A stretch of 64,000 bases of DNA from contig CM019696.1 in the NCBI GenBank assembly GCA_009760885.1, positions 43,198,221-43,262,220 of the forward strand. Direction: 5' to 3'. Position 1 is the stretch's first letter, and each line of letters begins with the position of its first letter. Origin of the DNA: Achatina immaculata (Eukaryota; Mollusca; Gastropoda; Stylommatophora; Achatinidae). The position numbers were made by a program, and so were the translations under genes. Shown here piece by piece: positions 13,251 through 23,284 of this stretch. Under the pieces are notes generated by a model. That model saw only the letters and a program-made list of their open reading frames with translations, had not been told where the DNA came from and did not search any database.

Positions 13251-13844
13251 TTCAGTCTGTACCAAAGATTGTGCTTGATAATCCTTACAGTATCAAAGCA
13301 CACAAGTTCTCCACTCTCTCTTTCTCACACACCCACACATATCTCATGATCTGGTAAGAGACATAAAACTTAATCAATATCTGCAAGACGACTGTTCGGA
13401 TGTCTCATCATTCATTAAATGTAAATTCGAACAAAGCTTTAATTCTTCCACACACACAACAGCAGAACTAATCAATGCCCAGAGCAAGTCTCTGGCGCGC
13501 CCCCATCCGGTGACATTTGTCCGATCAATGTACATCAGCGGTTGTAGCTGTGTGAAAGCTGAGTTGCCATTTTCCCGCGGGCAATTCTGGATATTCATAT
13601 GCGCCACAGATGTCGATGAACATGTCCCAAATTCTGTAATACTGCCTGCCATTCAAACTTAAACAGTTTGTGTCCCTGACAATACTTCACTTGACATGTG
13701 ATTATATTTGTATACGCTGAAGCTGTATTGTAGATCTTGAAATGCATAATAACAACATAATACAAGTATGACAGAAACAAATATGGCATCAGTTTCACAG
13801 TGACATGTAATGTAAATAATCTGAGCCTGTTTAGCTGGTGTCAT
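13251..13844. other. Spacer, no gene recognised
   Basis: Single-copy sequence with a slightly more G+C-rich centre. A 92-codon minus-strand frame (13374-13652) has ordinary composition, but I recognise no family and see no clear splice sites. Confidence 0.5.
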
Positions 13845-13935
13845 TAACATTAACGCTTACATGTGCTTGTCTGGTGTAATTAACATTAACGCTTACATGT
13901 GCTTGTCTGGTGTAATTAACATTAAGGCATGCATA
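13845..13935. repeat. 36-bp repeat, about 2.5 units
   Basis: ATTAACATTAACGCTTACAT and CTTGTCTGGTGTAATTAACA alternate at 36-bp spacing. Confidence 0.85.
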
Positions 13936-13943
13936 TATTTGTC

Positions 13944-14650
13944 TAAATGACATTTACAACAGTGGTTATGTTCCCAGTGACCTGCTTAAATCCACGTTTA
14001 TAGCACTACCAAAGAAACCAGGTGCAAAGGAATGTGACGACCACCGGACTATCAGCCTCTCATGTCACATAACGAAGCTACTTCTGAGAAACATTATGAG
14101 AAGAACAAGGAAAAAGATAAAAATGGAAATAGCAGATGAACAGTTCGGATTTGTTGAAGGAAAGGGAACACACAATGCCATTTATGCTTTACGAACACTA
14201 ACAGAAAGAGCTTTAGAAGTACAGAAAGATCTCTAGTTATGCTTCATTGATTACACCAAGGCATTCGACAAAGTGAAACATAATGAAATTATTTAAATGC
14301 TTGAAGACACCACTATAGATGGCAAAGACCTGAGGATTGTAAAACATCTATACTGTCAGCAAGAAGCAGCAGTTCGAGTTGAACTACTCTCTGCCAATAA
14401 ATGTCTTTTAAGATCTACATTGTTCTAGTACTAGTTTGTACTATCTGCCCATAAATGTCTCTTTAAGATGTCCATTGCCCTAGTACTAGCTTCTACTATC
14501 TGTCAATAAATGTCTTTTAAGATCTGCACTGCTCTAGTACTAGCTTCTACTATCTGCCCATAAATGTCTCTTAAGATGTACATTGCCCTAACTGTGCACT
14601 AGTTCGAGTTGAAAATACAACTGGAAAATATCAACCTATAAAACAAGCGC
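13944..14650 (+). pseudogene. RTE reverse transcriptase palm fragment, interrupted
   Basis: A single plus-strand frame reads through most of 13944-14383: LNDIYNSGYVPSDLLKS, then FIALPKK, DEQFGFVEGKGT and FIDYTKAFDKV (the box with the first catalytic Asp), ending QQEAAVRVE. The N-terminal part matches the corresponding stretch of the 8733-12010 copy (NDIYNSNYVPSDLLQS). Two in-frame stops occur (near 14235 and 14297). After the insertion at 14384-14613 the frame resumes with NTTGKYQPIKQ. The endonuclease, the YADD-type box and the C-terminus are absent, so this is a dead internal fragment. Confidence 0.9.
14384..14613. repeat. 55-bp tandem array bounded by a 13-bp direct repeat
   Basis: Four 55-bp units (ATAAATGTCTTTTAAGATCT, then CTAGTACTAGCTTCTACTAT) interrupt the reverse-transcriptase frame. 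The 13-mer AGTTCGAGTTGAA occurs immediately before (14371-14383) and at the end (14601-14613). Removing one copy plus the array restores the expected RTE reading frame. It therefore behaves as an insertion with a 13-bp target duplication. Confidence 0.9.
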
Positions 14651-14756
14651 TGTAACATACAGCAGATCATTTATCATCATTATATATCATCATAATATAT
14701 CATATATATACTTTGCGGGCCATATGTGACGTTTAACGGCACAGGAAGGATATAAG

Positions 14757-14761
<5 letters not shown>

Positions 14762-14806
<45 letters not shown>
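14762..14806. repeat. (TA)n microsatellite
   Basis: About 22 TA dinucleotides. Confidence 0.97.
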
Positions 14807-14808
<2 letters not shown>

Positions 14809-14811
14809 ATT

Positions 14812-14905
14812 AAGCTTTCAGCTTTATCATGTGAGCTTCAAATTTGATCATGTGAACTTCCAGCTTTATCATGTGAGCATTCAGTTTTATCATGTAAGCT
14901 TATAC
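14812..14905. repeat. 21-bp minisatellite, short outlying copy
   Basis: About four units containing AGCTTTATCATGTGAGCTTC, the same family as the main array at 15895-16425, about 1 kb away. Confidence 0.9.
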
Positions 14906-15894
14906 TTTTATTATAACAATATGTTTTATTTCATTTATATTGTTCATTATTATTGTTATTATTGAATGTTCTATTATCATCACATCTCACCTTGGTACAT
15001 CACACGTCGAAGTTTCACATACATGGCAATAGAAGATTTCTCATGAACATTTCACTGATTCATTTTAATTTGACAAATAATATCAATATGATCAATACGT
15101 ATAGCTGATAACTCACTTGTAATAATAGGCATAGGCAAGATTATACACATTTCATTGTTTTCATCATTGTAGCACGTAACCTCACAAAATCACAATATCA
15201 TAATTCTCATAATTCTACAAGCAGTATTTAAGCAGCGTTCACAATATTCAGTAATACAAAAGCTCTTGGTAACAATTACTGTACGATCTCTTGCTACACT
15301 AGTTCAATCTAACACTATGTCTCTATCTCTACATCTCTCTTGCTGAACCCTCTCTCTACCTGCAGCTGAGTCCTAATCTGTCTACCTGCAGCTGCCTGCA
15401 CCTCCCCCTGCCTCCTGAATCCTCATCTGCTCTCCTCTCCCCTTTCTCTATCAGACCCCTATCTGCTCTCCGCCCCTTTCTTATATTCGTAAGTTCTGAC
15501 CACGCCAAAACCGGTCGCAACTGGCGTCTTCGCTTTCTTCTCCGTCGTCTAATTGTTACCTCCCATTAACAAGTCCACCATCTCTTTCATGTTACCTGCT
15601 TCGGGACCTAGTCCGTTCTCTGTTCAGTCTTTGATCTACTGGTCAATTGTTCCCCCTGGGCTACTGCATGTGCGCGCGAAGTCGCACCTCTAGAACTGGA
15701 CCACTCTCACGATCTATCAGATCTATCGATACGGTTTTACCTTTGATCAGGTCTTTGAAGTACCGAGTATCCGTTCCTCGCTCCTCTAACTATAACTTCT
15801 CTGCCCCCCAATACATTCTTTATTCCTGATCATGTCACTAATAATAATAATAACAATAATTATAATAACTATAATCATTACTTACAAGGCTATG
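14906..15894. other. Single-copy stretch of about 1 kb, no gene recognised; ends in an ATA microsatellite
   Basis: Contains a C+T-rich part at 15300-15480 and a more G+C-rich part near 15640-15760, then ATA/ATAA-type simple repeat at 15838-15885. No domain, splice-bounded frame or RNA gene was recognised. Confidence 0.5.
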
Positions 15895-16425
15895 CTACAT
15901 TATCACGTGAGCTTCCAGCTTTATCATGTGAGCTTTCAGCTTTATCGTGTGAGCTTTCAGCTTTATCATGTCAACTTTCAGCTTTATCGTGTGAGCTTTC
16001 AGCTTTATCGTGTGAGCTTTCAGCTTTATCGTGTGAGCTTTCAGCTTTATCATGTCAGCTTTCAGCGTTATCATGTCAGCTTCCAGTTTTATAATGTTAG
16101 CTTCCGGCTTTATCATGTTAACTTCCAACTTTCTCACGTTAGCTTTCAGCCTTATCATGTGAGCTTCCAACTTTAGAACTTTACCTCCCAGCTTTATCAC
16201 GTTAGCTTCCAGCTTTATCATGTGAGCTTCCTGCTTTATCATGTAGGCCTTCAGCTTTATCATCTTAGCTTTCCGCTCTATCATGTGAGCTTCCAGTTTG
16301 ATCATGTGAGCTTTCAGCTTTATCATGTGAGCTTTCCGCTTTACCATGTGAACTTCGAGCTTGATCACGTGAGCTTCCATCTTGATCACGTGAGCTTCGA
16401 GCTTGATCGTGTGAGCTTCTGAACA
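15895..16425. repeat. 21-bp minisatellite, about 25 units
   Basis: Units read AGCTTTATCATGTGAGCTTC at 21-bp spacing with moderate divergence. Frames stay open on both strands because 21 is a multiple of three; the 183-codon minus-strand frame is an artefact. Confidence 0.95.
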
Positions 16426-16837
16426 GTAATTGTGCCGCTGAGTCAAGCTGGTTCATGCTAATGGCTGTTGACTGATTGGATAATAAGCTGTATTGTCAAT
16501 AATCAGCCTAACTAATCCCACTACTTTTTTTTGGTCAAGTGTGAGACGCCTAGCTCTCTTTTATTCAGCTCAGTTGTACGGTTGTTAATAAGCCACATTT
16601 CAATATAATAACAGTAAAAAAACTAAAATATTGTGAAAATTGGCAAAATATGAGCAGGAGAAAGAAAGGGTGCAAACATGGTGAGCACAATGACGCCAGT
16701 TATCTTCTCCACTGCCTGCGGTATGAGCACAAAAATTTAATAACAAAAAATGTGCATTCTGGGAATTCTAGAGCCGACAATCTGAAAAAAAGCGCAGTAT
16801 CTGAGAAATGCAATAAAGCAAGATCAGCATACGTATA
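16426..16837. other. Spacer, nothing recognised
   Basis: Single-copy A+T-rich sequence. A 79-codon plus-strand frame at 16650 runs into the TCA microsatellite and has no recognised family. Confidence 0.5.
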
Positions 16838-16925
16838 TACATCATCATCATTAATCATCATCATCATCTTTAATCATCATCATCATTAATCATCATCATT
16901 ATCATCATTAATCATCATCATCATG
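16838..16925. repeat. (TCA)n microsatellite, probable RTE 3' tail
   Basis: TCA runs with TTAA interruptions sit directly at the 3' end of the minus-strand RTE copy at 16926-18185. The RTE copies at 33106 and 56478 end in the same trinucleotide on their sense strand (GATGATGATG), so this is best read as an expanded element tail. Confidence 0.85.
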
Positions 16926-18185
16926 ATCGTCAGGCATCGTCCCAGCAGTCATTGCTTCTCTACAGATCTCAGACCTTGATATTTTCCATCATGTCAGTTG
17001 CTGACTTTCTGTTGTTCATCGCGTTAGACTGTCCATAATTTGTTTTCTTTTCCCCTACCCCTCCTTCCGTTTATATTTTCTGTTGTTATGATGTTTAGAA
17101 GTCCTCATCTTCTTATTATATGTCCAGTGGATGATGGCTGTTGTTTTCTTACGGATTTAGTGAGGTAGACATTACCTGTGTAATTTGACGTTCATTGTAT
17201 TTTTAACATTCTTCTAAGAAACCACACCTCTGTTGATCCTAACAGTCTTTGCACGGATCTGTTGATCCTAACGGTTTTTGCACTGATCTGATGATCCTAA
17301 CGGTCTTTGCACTGATCTGTTGGTTCTAACGGTTTTTGCACTGATCTGTTGATCCTAACGGTCTTTGCACTGATCTGTTGGTTCTAACGGTCTTTGCACT
17401 GATCTGTTGGTTCTAACGGTCTTTGCACTGATCTGTTAGTTCTAACGGTTTTTGCACTGATCTGTTGGTTCTAACGGTTTTTGCACTGATCTGTTGGTTC
17501 TAACGGTCTTTGCACTGATCTGTTAGTTCTAACGGTCTTTGCACTGATCTGTTAGTTCTAACGGTTTTTGCACTGATCTGTTAGTTCTAACGGTCTTTGC
17601 ACTGATCTGTTGGTTCTAACGGTCTTTGCACTGATCTGTTGGTTCTAACGGTCTTTGCACTGATCTGTTAGTTCTAACGGTCTTTGCACTGATCTGTTGG
17701 TTCTAACGGTCTTTGCACTGATCTGTTAGTTCTAACGGTCTTTGCACTGATCTGTTGGTTCTAACGGTTTTTGCACTGATCTGTTGGTTCTAACGGTCTT
17801 TGCACTGATCTGTTAGTTCTAACGGTCTTTGCACTGATCTGTTGGTTCTAATGGTCTTTGCACTGATCTGTTGGTTCTAACAGTCTTTGCACTGATCTGT
17901 TGGTTCTAATGGTCTTTGCACTGATCTGTTGGTTCTAACAGTCTTTGCACTGATCTGTTGGTTCTAATGGTCTTTGCAATGATCTGTTGGTTATCTATGA
18001 CTCACTTCCATCGGCTAGGACAGGCTCACTGCAGCATGTTAAAACTGTGATATTCACTGATGGACATGCACCGCACAAGACGTTCTTCATCTGTTGGAAA
18101 ACTGTTGTGGTTACTGCTCTAGATTTCAGAGGTGCATTCCCCATCTGATGTTGCTAGCCTACCCAGATATTTAATTGACGCACTT
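16926..18185 (-). pseudogene. RTE 3' copy split by a self-derived minisatellite
   Basis: On the minus strand, 18185-17990 encodes (with frame changes) IKYLGRLATSDGECTSEI, then AVTTTVFQQMKNVL and CSEPVLADGSES. This follows the order of the intact copy at 56478-57107 (FKYLGAVITSDGK, AKTAFQRMRNIL, IEPILLYGSES). Then comes the 29-bp array, and 17235-16926 continues with STEVWFLRRML, TGHIIRR, NIITTENINGRRGRG and IMDSL. These match EMWFIRRML, IGHAMRR, NIITTGKIEGRRSRG and MILDSL of the intact copy. Several stops and frame changes are present. Confidence 0.9.
17230..17990. repeat. 29-bp minisatellite born inside RTE coding sequence, about 26 units
   Basis: Units read CGGTCTTTGCACTGATCTGT plus GGTTCTAA at 29-bp spacing. 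On the minus strand one unit reads RSVQRLLGST or RSLQRPLEPT. That is exactly the segment expected between SES and E-V-W-F-L-R-R-M-L of the RTE protein (KSAQKSLEGA in the copy at 33106). The unflanked RTE sequence continues on both sides of the array. Confidence 0.93.
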
Positions 18186-18440
18186 ATCTGTTGTTTTTGC
18201 TTTCTTGCTATTTAGTGTAACAACATATACATTTATATGTACATACACACACAGTAACATGTCGTTTCCTTGCGCACACTTGATTGCTTGTACACGCGTA
18301 CACTACTCATCCTTTATATACCTTTTTTTTAAACAAACATTTTATCTCTGACATTTGAATTACAATTATAAACAGGAAGTAAATAATTAACACAAAACTT
18401 CAACATTGTTGTTATAGAAAAGACGTCACAGTAATAGATT

Positions 18441-18992
18441 CTGAGAGAGAGAGAGAGAGAGAGAGAGGGTGGACTGAGAGAGAGAGAGAGGGTAGAGAGA
18501 AAGAGGGGGACTGAGAGAGAGATGGGGGGCTGAAAGAGAGAGGGGGAATGAGAGAGAGAGGGGGACTGAGAGAGAGATGGGGGACTGAGAGAGAGAGAGA
18601 GGGGGGGACTGAGAGAGAGATGGGGGACTGAGAGAGAGAGGGAGGACTGAGAGAGAGAGGGGGACTGAGAGAGAGATGGGGGACTGAGAGAGAGATGGGG
18701 GACTGAGAGAGAGAGGGGGGACTGTGAGAGAGAGATGGGGGAACTGAGAGAGAGATGGGGGACTAAGAGAGAGAGATGGGGGACTGAGAGAGAGAGATGG
18801 GGGACTGAGAGAGAGAGGGGGGGGACTGAGAGAGGGGGGGGGACTGAGAGAGAGGGGGGACTGATAGAGAGAGAGGGTGACTGATAGAGAGGGGGACTGA
18901 TAGAGAGAGAGGGTGACAGAGAGAGAGGGGGACTGAGAGAGAGAGAGTGGGACTGAGAGATAGAAAAGGGAACTGAGAGAGAGCGCACATAC
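18441..18992. repeat. 550-bp polypurine GA-rich repeat
   Basis: Irregular units of about 20 bp, GACTGAGAGAGAGATGGGGG, almost free of pyrimidines on the plus strand except the single C and T of GACTGAG. SLS-rich minus-strand frames are array translations. Confidence 0.95.
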
Positions 18993-19043
18993 ACATAATA
19001 GTCACTTATTTTGATTTTACTACTTTTCTATGTGCATGTGCAT

Positions 19044-19142
19044 GCTCTCTCTCTCTCTCTCTCTCTCGCTTGTTCTCTCTCTCTCCCTTATTGATCTTTC
19101 TTGTGACGGAAACTAATGATGATGATGATGATGATGATGATG
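19044..19142. repeat. (CT)n and (GAT)n microsatellites
   Basis: CT-rich run at about 19044-19087, complementary in composition to the preceding GA-rich tract, then GAT repeats at about 19112-19142. The GAT run has the form of an RTE 3' tail, but no element body is recognisable beside it. Confidence 0.9.
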
Positions 19143-19189
19143 TGAAGTGAGGTAAACAATGTGAAGCAGTATTAAACTAATATATGAAC

Positions 19190-19480
19190 TATGAAAAAAG
19201 TAGGAACAGCTTTATTACTGAACGAGCACACATGACTCCAGAACATATCCTACAAGAGTGCCCAAACCACGCAGACCCGAGGCGTGAGACATGGCCAGAG
19301 CATCCAAGCTTGGGGGTAAAAGCTTTGGGGCTCCTATCAGGACCTGGATAGGACTGCGGGCTTTGCCATGTGGACAGGGATCAGGACCAGGAGAGGGCTG
19401 TGGGCTTTACCATGTGGACAGGGATCAGGATCTGGAGACGGCTGTGGGCTTTGCCATGTGGACAGGGATCAGGATCTGAT
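19190..19480 (+). pseudogene. LINE C-terminal fragment with triplicated 3' end
   Basis: Plus-strand frame RAHMTPEHILQECPNHADPR followed by RETWPEHPSLG. The TPEHILQ-x-CP-x-H pattern is typical of the Cys/His C-terminus after the RNase H-like domain of many invertebrate LINEs. The element's terminal peptide (TAGFAMWTGI) is repeated: GGGCTTTGCCATGTGGACAG occurs at 19358, 19402 and 19446, a 44-bp tandem triplication of the end of the coding region. Degenerate, with stops. The exact clade is unknown. Confidence 0.72.
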
Positions 19481-19499
19481 GTGAGCAACAACCTGGAAC

Positions 19500-20430
19500 A
19501 GAAGAAGTTGTGATGTTTCTCTTGTGCACCTTCATCACACAAAAACCCACAGGACAAAGAAATAGGAAAGGTAAAGGTAATATACCCGTGTCCATACCTT
19601 AAAGGCGTATTGAGGGTGCGGTGTTAGGCACATATTCTCCATCAGCTTCGCCACCTGAAAGTGTGGTGTGGGCAGTATCACGCCTGGCCGCTTCACCTTC
19701 TCAGATTTCTCTGGTCCCCAGTTTTAGAGGTTGAGTGAACCCCCGGGCCTTTCTGGTTTGTAGCAGAAAAAAATCCCACGGCTGGCACCGAACCCCGTAC
19801 TACTGGATGAGTAAACCGAGCGCCTAACCACTCAGCCAACCTGGTCGCCGAAGAAATAGAGAGAAGATAAAATATTAATTCACACGAATACTATGTAAAA
19901 AATAGTAATGGAAGAATAGAATAAAATAAAATGAACGAGGAACTTAGCTGTGAGTTGTAAGAAGCTGTATTCCGAAGTGCGCATGGTGGAGACTGTGATA
20001 GTTGGGTTGTAAAGGAGGGAAACTGCAGAATAGGGAGAGAGTTATAGAATGGTAATCTAGACGGGAGAAGATAGAGCAGGTGATTATAGCTGAAGTAGAG
20101 GGGTTGTAATCTGATGCTGTCAGAAGGTTCTGATATTGAAACATACCGCAGAGGGAATATGATTGTGGGCGAGGGGAATGTTAGGGGTAGCTGAATTGCG
20201 AGTTAAAACCATGTGGTTCCTGTATCTCATATTCGTGAATGTAGCCGTTCTCAAGCTCTAGTCGTCTTATGTCATCAGCGTGACATTGTTTGATGGCTGT
20301 TACCATAAAATCATATTTGCCTCTGTGGTTGGGACGTTTGAAGTAATCAGGGACTGGTTTTGAAGCGTGCTGGGTGATACCATACAGATGTTTCTCCATG
20401 CGGTCTCTAATCTGAGACCAGTTTCATAAT
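19500..20430 (-). pseudogene. GIY-YIG (Penelope-like) element copy 1, with nested SINE
   Basis: On the minus strand 20425-20185 encodes YYETGLRL (a decayed YIGETG motif of GIY-YIG nucleases), then EKHLYGITQHASKPVPDYF, PNHRGKYDFMVTAIKQCHAD and NGYIHEYEIQEPHGFNSQF. The same order occurs in copy 2 at 35241-36700. Downstream of the stop, the 3' region (20180 to 19860, then 19556 to about 19500) aligns with copy 2 through CATCAGATTACAACCCCTCT, CACCATGCGCA, TTTTACATAG and TCTCTCTATTTCTT. GIY-YIG endonucleases of this type belong to Penelope-like elements. No reverse transcriptase is present here, so this is a 3' remnant. It is single-copy at the three places where copy 2 has minisatellites. Confidence 0.78.
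19566..19850 (-). mobile_element. tRNA-derived SINE, 9-bp target duplication
   Basis: On the minus strand the element starts GGCGACCAGGTTGGCTGAGT. It has an RNA polymerase III A box (TGGCTGAGTGG, 19828-19838) and a B box (GGTTCGGTGCC, 19784-19794) at tRNA-like spacing, then an unrelated body of about 210 bp ending in TTACCTTTACC. The direct repeat AAGAAATAG flanks it at 19557-19565 and 19851-19859. The GIY-YIG copy at about 36630 has the uninterrupted site (TATTTCTTCG on its sense strand), which acts as a paralogous empty site. The head would not fold as a clean functional tRNA gene, so SINE is preferred. Confidence 0.9.
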
Positions 20431-20740
20431 AAAAGTTTTCCTGCATCTTTGCCATACATCATACATTCTCTGTGGCATGTAGCACATTACGGGACTCGCA
20501 CCTGACAACGTTTTCGTTTCCCAGACCACAGGGGAGGTAACACAGTGAGAGCGGTTAGATTTACTGGTGCCAACACATGCTCTACTGAGGTTCTGATGAT
20601 ATATTGAGGTTCTGATGATATATATGAGAATCTACTCATTAGATATTGTGTTCACGAAGAAACTCTTACAGGAAGACGCACACGAGGAAACTATTAAATT
20701 CAGATTTACAACTTTCTATTCTTTCAATTAAAATTTGTAT
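20431..20740. other. Spacer, nothing firm
   Basis: Single-copy sequence upstream (minus sense) of GIY-YIG copy 1. It may contain unrecognisable remains of that element. No frame or RNA gene is supported. Confidence 0.45.
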
Positions 20741-20754
20741 TGTTCAAACAGCAA

Positions 20755-21035
20755 ACGTAACACAGAAGGAGGCTGGGTAGTAAAAAAGATTAAACAGAGA
20801 GAACTTAAATATTTTGGACATATTAAACGTCACGAGAGTTTAGAGAAAACAGTCTTTGAAGGATACATAGTGGGAAAAAAGAAAGAGAGGAAGACCAAGG
20901 CGAAGTTGGCTGCAAGACATCGTTGATGATCTGCAAATGCATGCATCAGTAGCAGGCCATCTTGCTCACAACCTAGAGGTCTACAGGAGAGCTGTTAGGG
21001 AGGCAAAGTTCTGCACGGGACATGCAAATGAATGA
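20755..21035 (+). pseudogene. RTE C-terminal fragment with 3' end
   Basis: Plus-strand frame ELKYFGHIKRHESLEKTVFE, then GYIVGKKKERK and AARHR, a stop, and after a frame change DDLQMHASVAGHLAHN, YRRAVREAKFCTGHANE and a stop. It belongs with the fragments at 12161-12404 and 33735-33925. The final codons run into GAATGACTGA and then directly into the 16-bp array. Confidence 0.85.
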
Positions 21036-22656
21036 CTGAAACAACGAGTTACTGAGGTAGCGAGCTAATGAGATAGCGGGTTACTGAGATAACGAGTACT
21101 GAGATAGCAGGTAACTGAGATAGCAGGTTACTGAAGTAACGAGTTACTGAGATAGCAGGTAACTGAGATAGCAGGTTACTGAGGCAGCGAGTTACTGAGA
21201 TAGAAGGTTACTGAGGTAGCGAGTTATTGAGATAGCAGGTTACTGAGGTAGCGAGTTATTGAGATAGCAGGTTACTGAGATAGCAGGTTACTGAGGTAGC
21301 GAGTTACTGAGATAGCAGGTTACTGAGGTAGCGAGTTATTGAGATAGCAGGTTACTGAGATAGCAGGTTACTGAGGTAGCGAGTTACTGAGATAGCAGGT
21401 TACTGAGGCAGCGAGTTACTGAGATAGCAGGTTACTGAGGTAGCGAGTTACTGAGATAGCAGGTTACTGAGGCAGCGAGTTACTGAGATAGCAGGTTACT
21501 GAGGTAGCGAGTTATTGAGATAGCAGGTTACTGAGATAGCAGGTTACTGAGGTAGCGAGTTACTGAGATAGCAGGTTACTGAGATAACGAGTTACTGAGA
21601 TAGCAGGTTACTGAGATAACGAGTTACTGAGATAGCAGGTTACTGAGATAACGAGTTACTGAGATAGCAGGTTACTGAGATAACGAGTTACTGAGGTAGC
21701 GAGTTACTGAGATAGCAGGTTACTGAGATAGCAGGTTACTGAGATAGCAGGTTACAGAGATAGCAGGTTACTGAGGCAGCGAGTTACTGAGATAACGAGT
21801 TACTGAGATAGCAGGTTACTGAGATAGCAGGTTACTGAGATAGCAGGTTACTGAGATAACGAGTTACTGACATAGCAGGTTACTGAGATAACGAGTTACT
21901 GAGATAGCAGGTTACTGAGATAACGAGCTACTGAGATAGCAGGTTACTGAGATAACGAGTTACTGAGATAGCAGGTTACTGAGATAACGAGTTACTGAGA
22001 TAGCAGGTTACTGAGATAACGAGTTACTGAGATAATGAGTTACTGAGATAACGAGTTACTGAGATAGCAGGTTACTGAGATAACGAGTTACTGAGATAGC
22101 AGGTTACTGAGATAACGAGTTACTGAGATAGCAGGTTACTGAGATAACGAGTTACTGAGATAGCAGGTTACTGAGATAACGAGTTACTGAGATAGCAGGT
22201 TACTGAGATAACGAGTTACTGAGATAGCAGGTTACTGAGATAACGAGTTACTGAGATAGCAGGTTACTGAGATAACGAGTTACTGAGATAGCAGGTTACT
22301 GAGATAACGAGTTACTGAGATAACGAGTTACTGAGATAACGAGTTACTGAGATAGCAGGTTACTGAGATAACGAGTTACTGAGATAGCAGGTTACTGAGA
22401 TAACGAGTTACTGAGATAGCAGGTTACTGAGATAACGAGTTACTGAGATAGCAGGTTACTGAGATAACGAGTTACTGAGATAGCAGGTTACTGAGATAAC
22501 GAGTTACTGAGATAGCAGGTTACTGAGATAACGAGTTACTGAGATAGCAGGTTACTGAGATAACGAGTTACTGAGATAGCAGGTTACTGAGATAACGAGT
22601 TACTGAGATAGCAGGTTACTGAGATAACGAGTTACTGAGATAGCAGGTTACTGAGA
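21036..22656. repeat. 16-bp minisatellite evolving into a 32-bp dimer array
   Basis: About 101 monomers of 16 bp. On the left, monomers GAGATAGCAGGTTACT, GAGGTAGCGAGTTACT and GAGGTAGCGAGTTATT are mixed. From about 21580 to the right end, two monomers (GAGATAGCAGGTTACT and GAGATAACGAGTTACT) alternate almost perfectly, giving a 32-bp higher-order unit. No coding content. Confidence 0.97.
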
Positions 22657-22671
22657 CAGGGGATTAAGGAA

Positions 22672-22892
22672 ATATCACCACACACACACTACACATAGAT
22701 ACAGACACATACACACTGCACTCAGTCACATACACTACACACACATACACAGTGATACACAAACTACACACGCATACACACAGATACGTACATGCTACAC
22801 ACAGACACATACACAGTACACACACAGACACACACACTACACACGGACATACACAGGCACACACATACACGCTACACACACTACATACACAG
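22672..22892. repeat. CA-rich simple repeat
   Basis: Irregular CACACA, ACTACACA and ACATACACA units. The Cys/Val-rich minus-strand frame is its translation. Confidence 0.93.
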
Positions 22893-23284
22893 TCACACTA
22901 AGATCATCTTATTATCACTATCATCATGTGCAGCAGTGATCAGGTGTGATTTCGGTTGATCACAGTTTTGATCTTCACAAGATTCTGACCTTCACAAGGT
23001 CATCATGCCATCAGTTCCGTCAAAGCATTTGCTGTTATTAATATAAACAAAACAAAAAAAAAACAACCCCAACCCCCCCCCCCCCAAACGTAAACAGTTG
23101 AAAGTTACAAACTTAGGTTCCATCTTTAAGCATTGGTCAGGACGTCTATGTGTCACAAGAAGACCTGATCGTCCACTAGCTGTACCTGGGACACTTTGAT
23201 GGTTCTCAGACTTCTGCTCATTTGAAATATTATCACAACAGGTACTTGCTGCTCACTGTTGCACGCTTAATCAAAGGCTATGGC
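22893..23284. other. Spacer with a poly-C run
   Basis: Single-copy sequence with AT-poor homopolymers (A run then about 14 C) near 23055-23086. No gene seen. Confidence 0.5.

Noticed and set aside
19779..19849. Genuine tRNA gene on the minus strand
   Set aside because: Boxes are present, but the sequence continues into a SINE body bounded by a target duplication, and the acceptor arms do not pair cleanly by eye.
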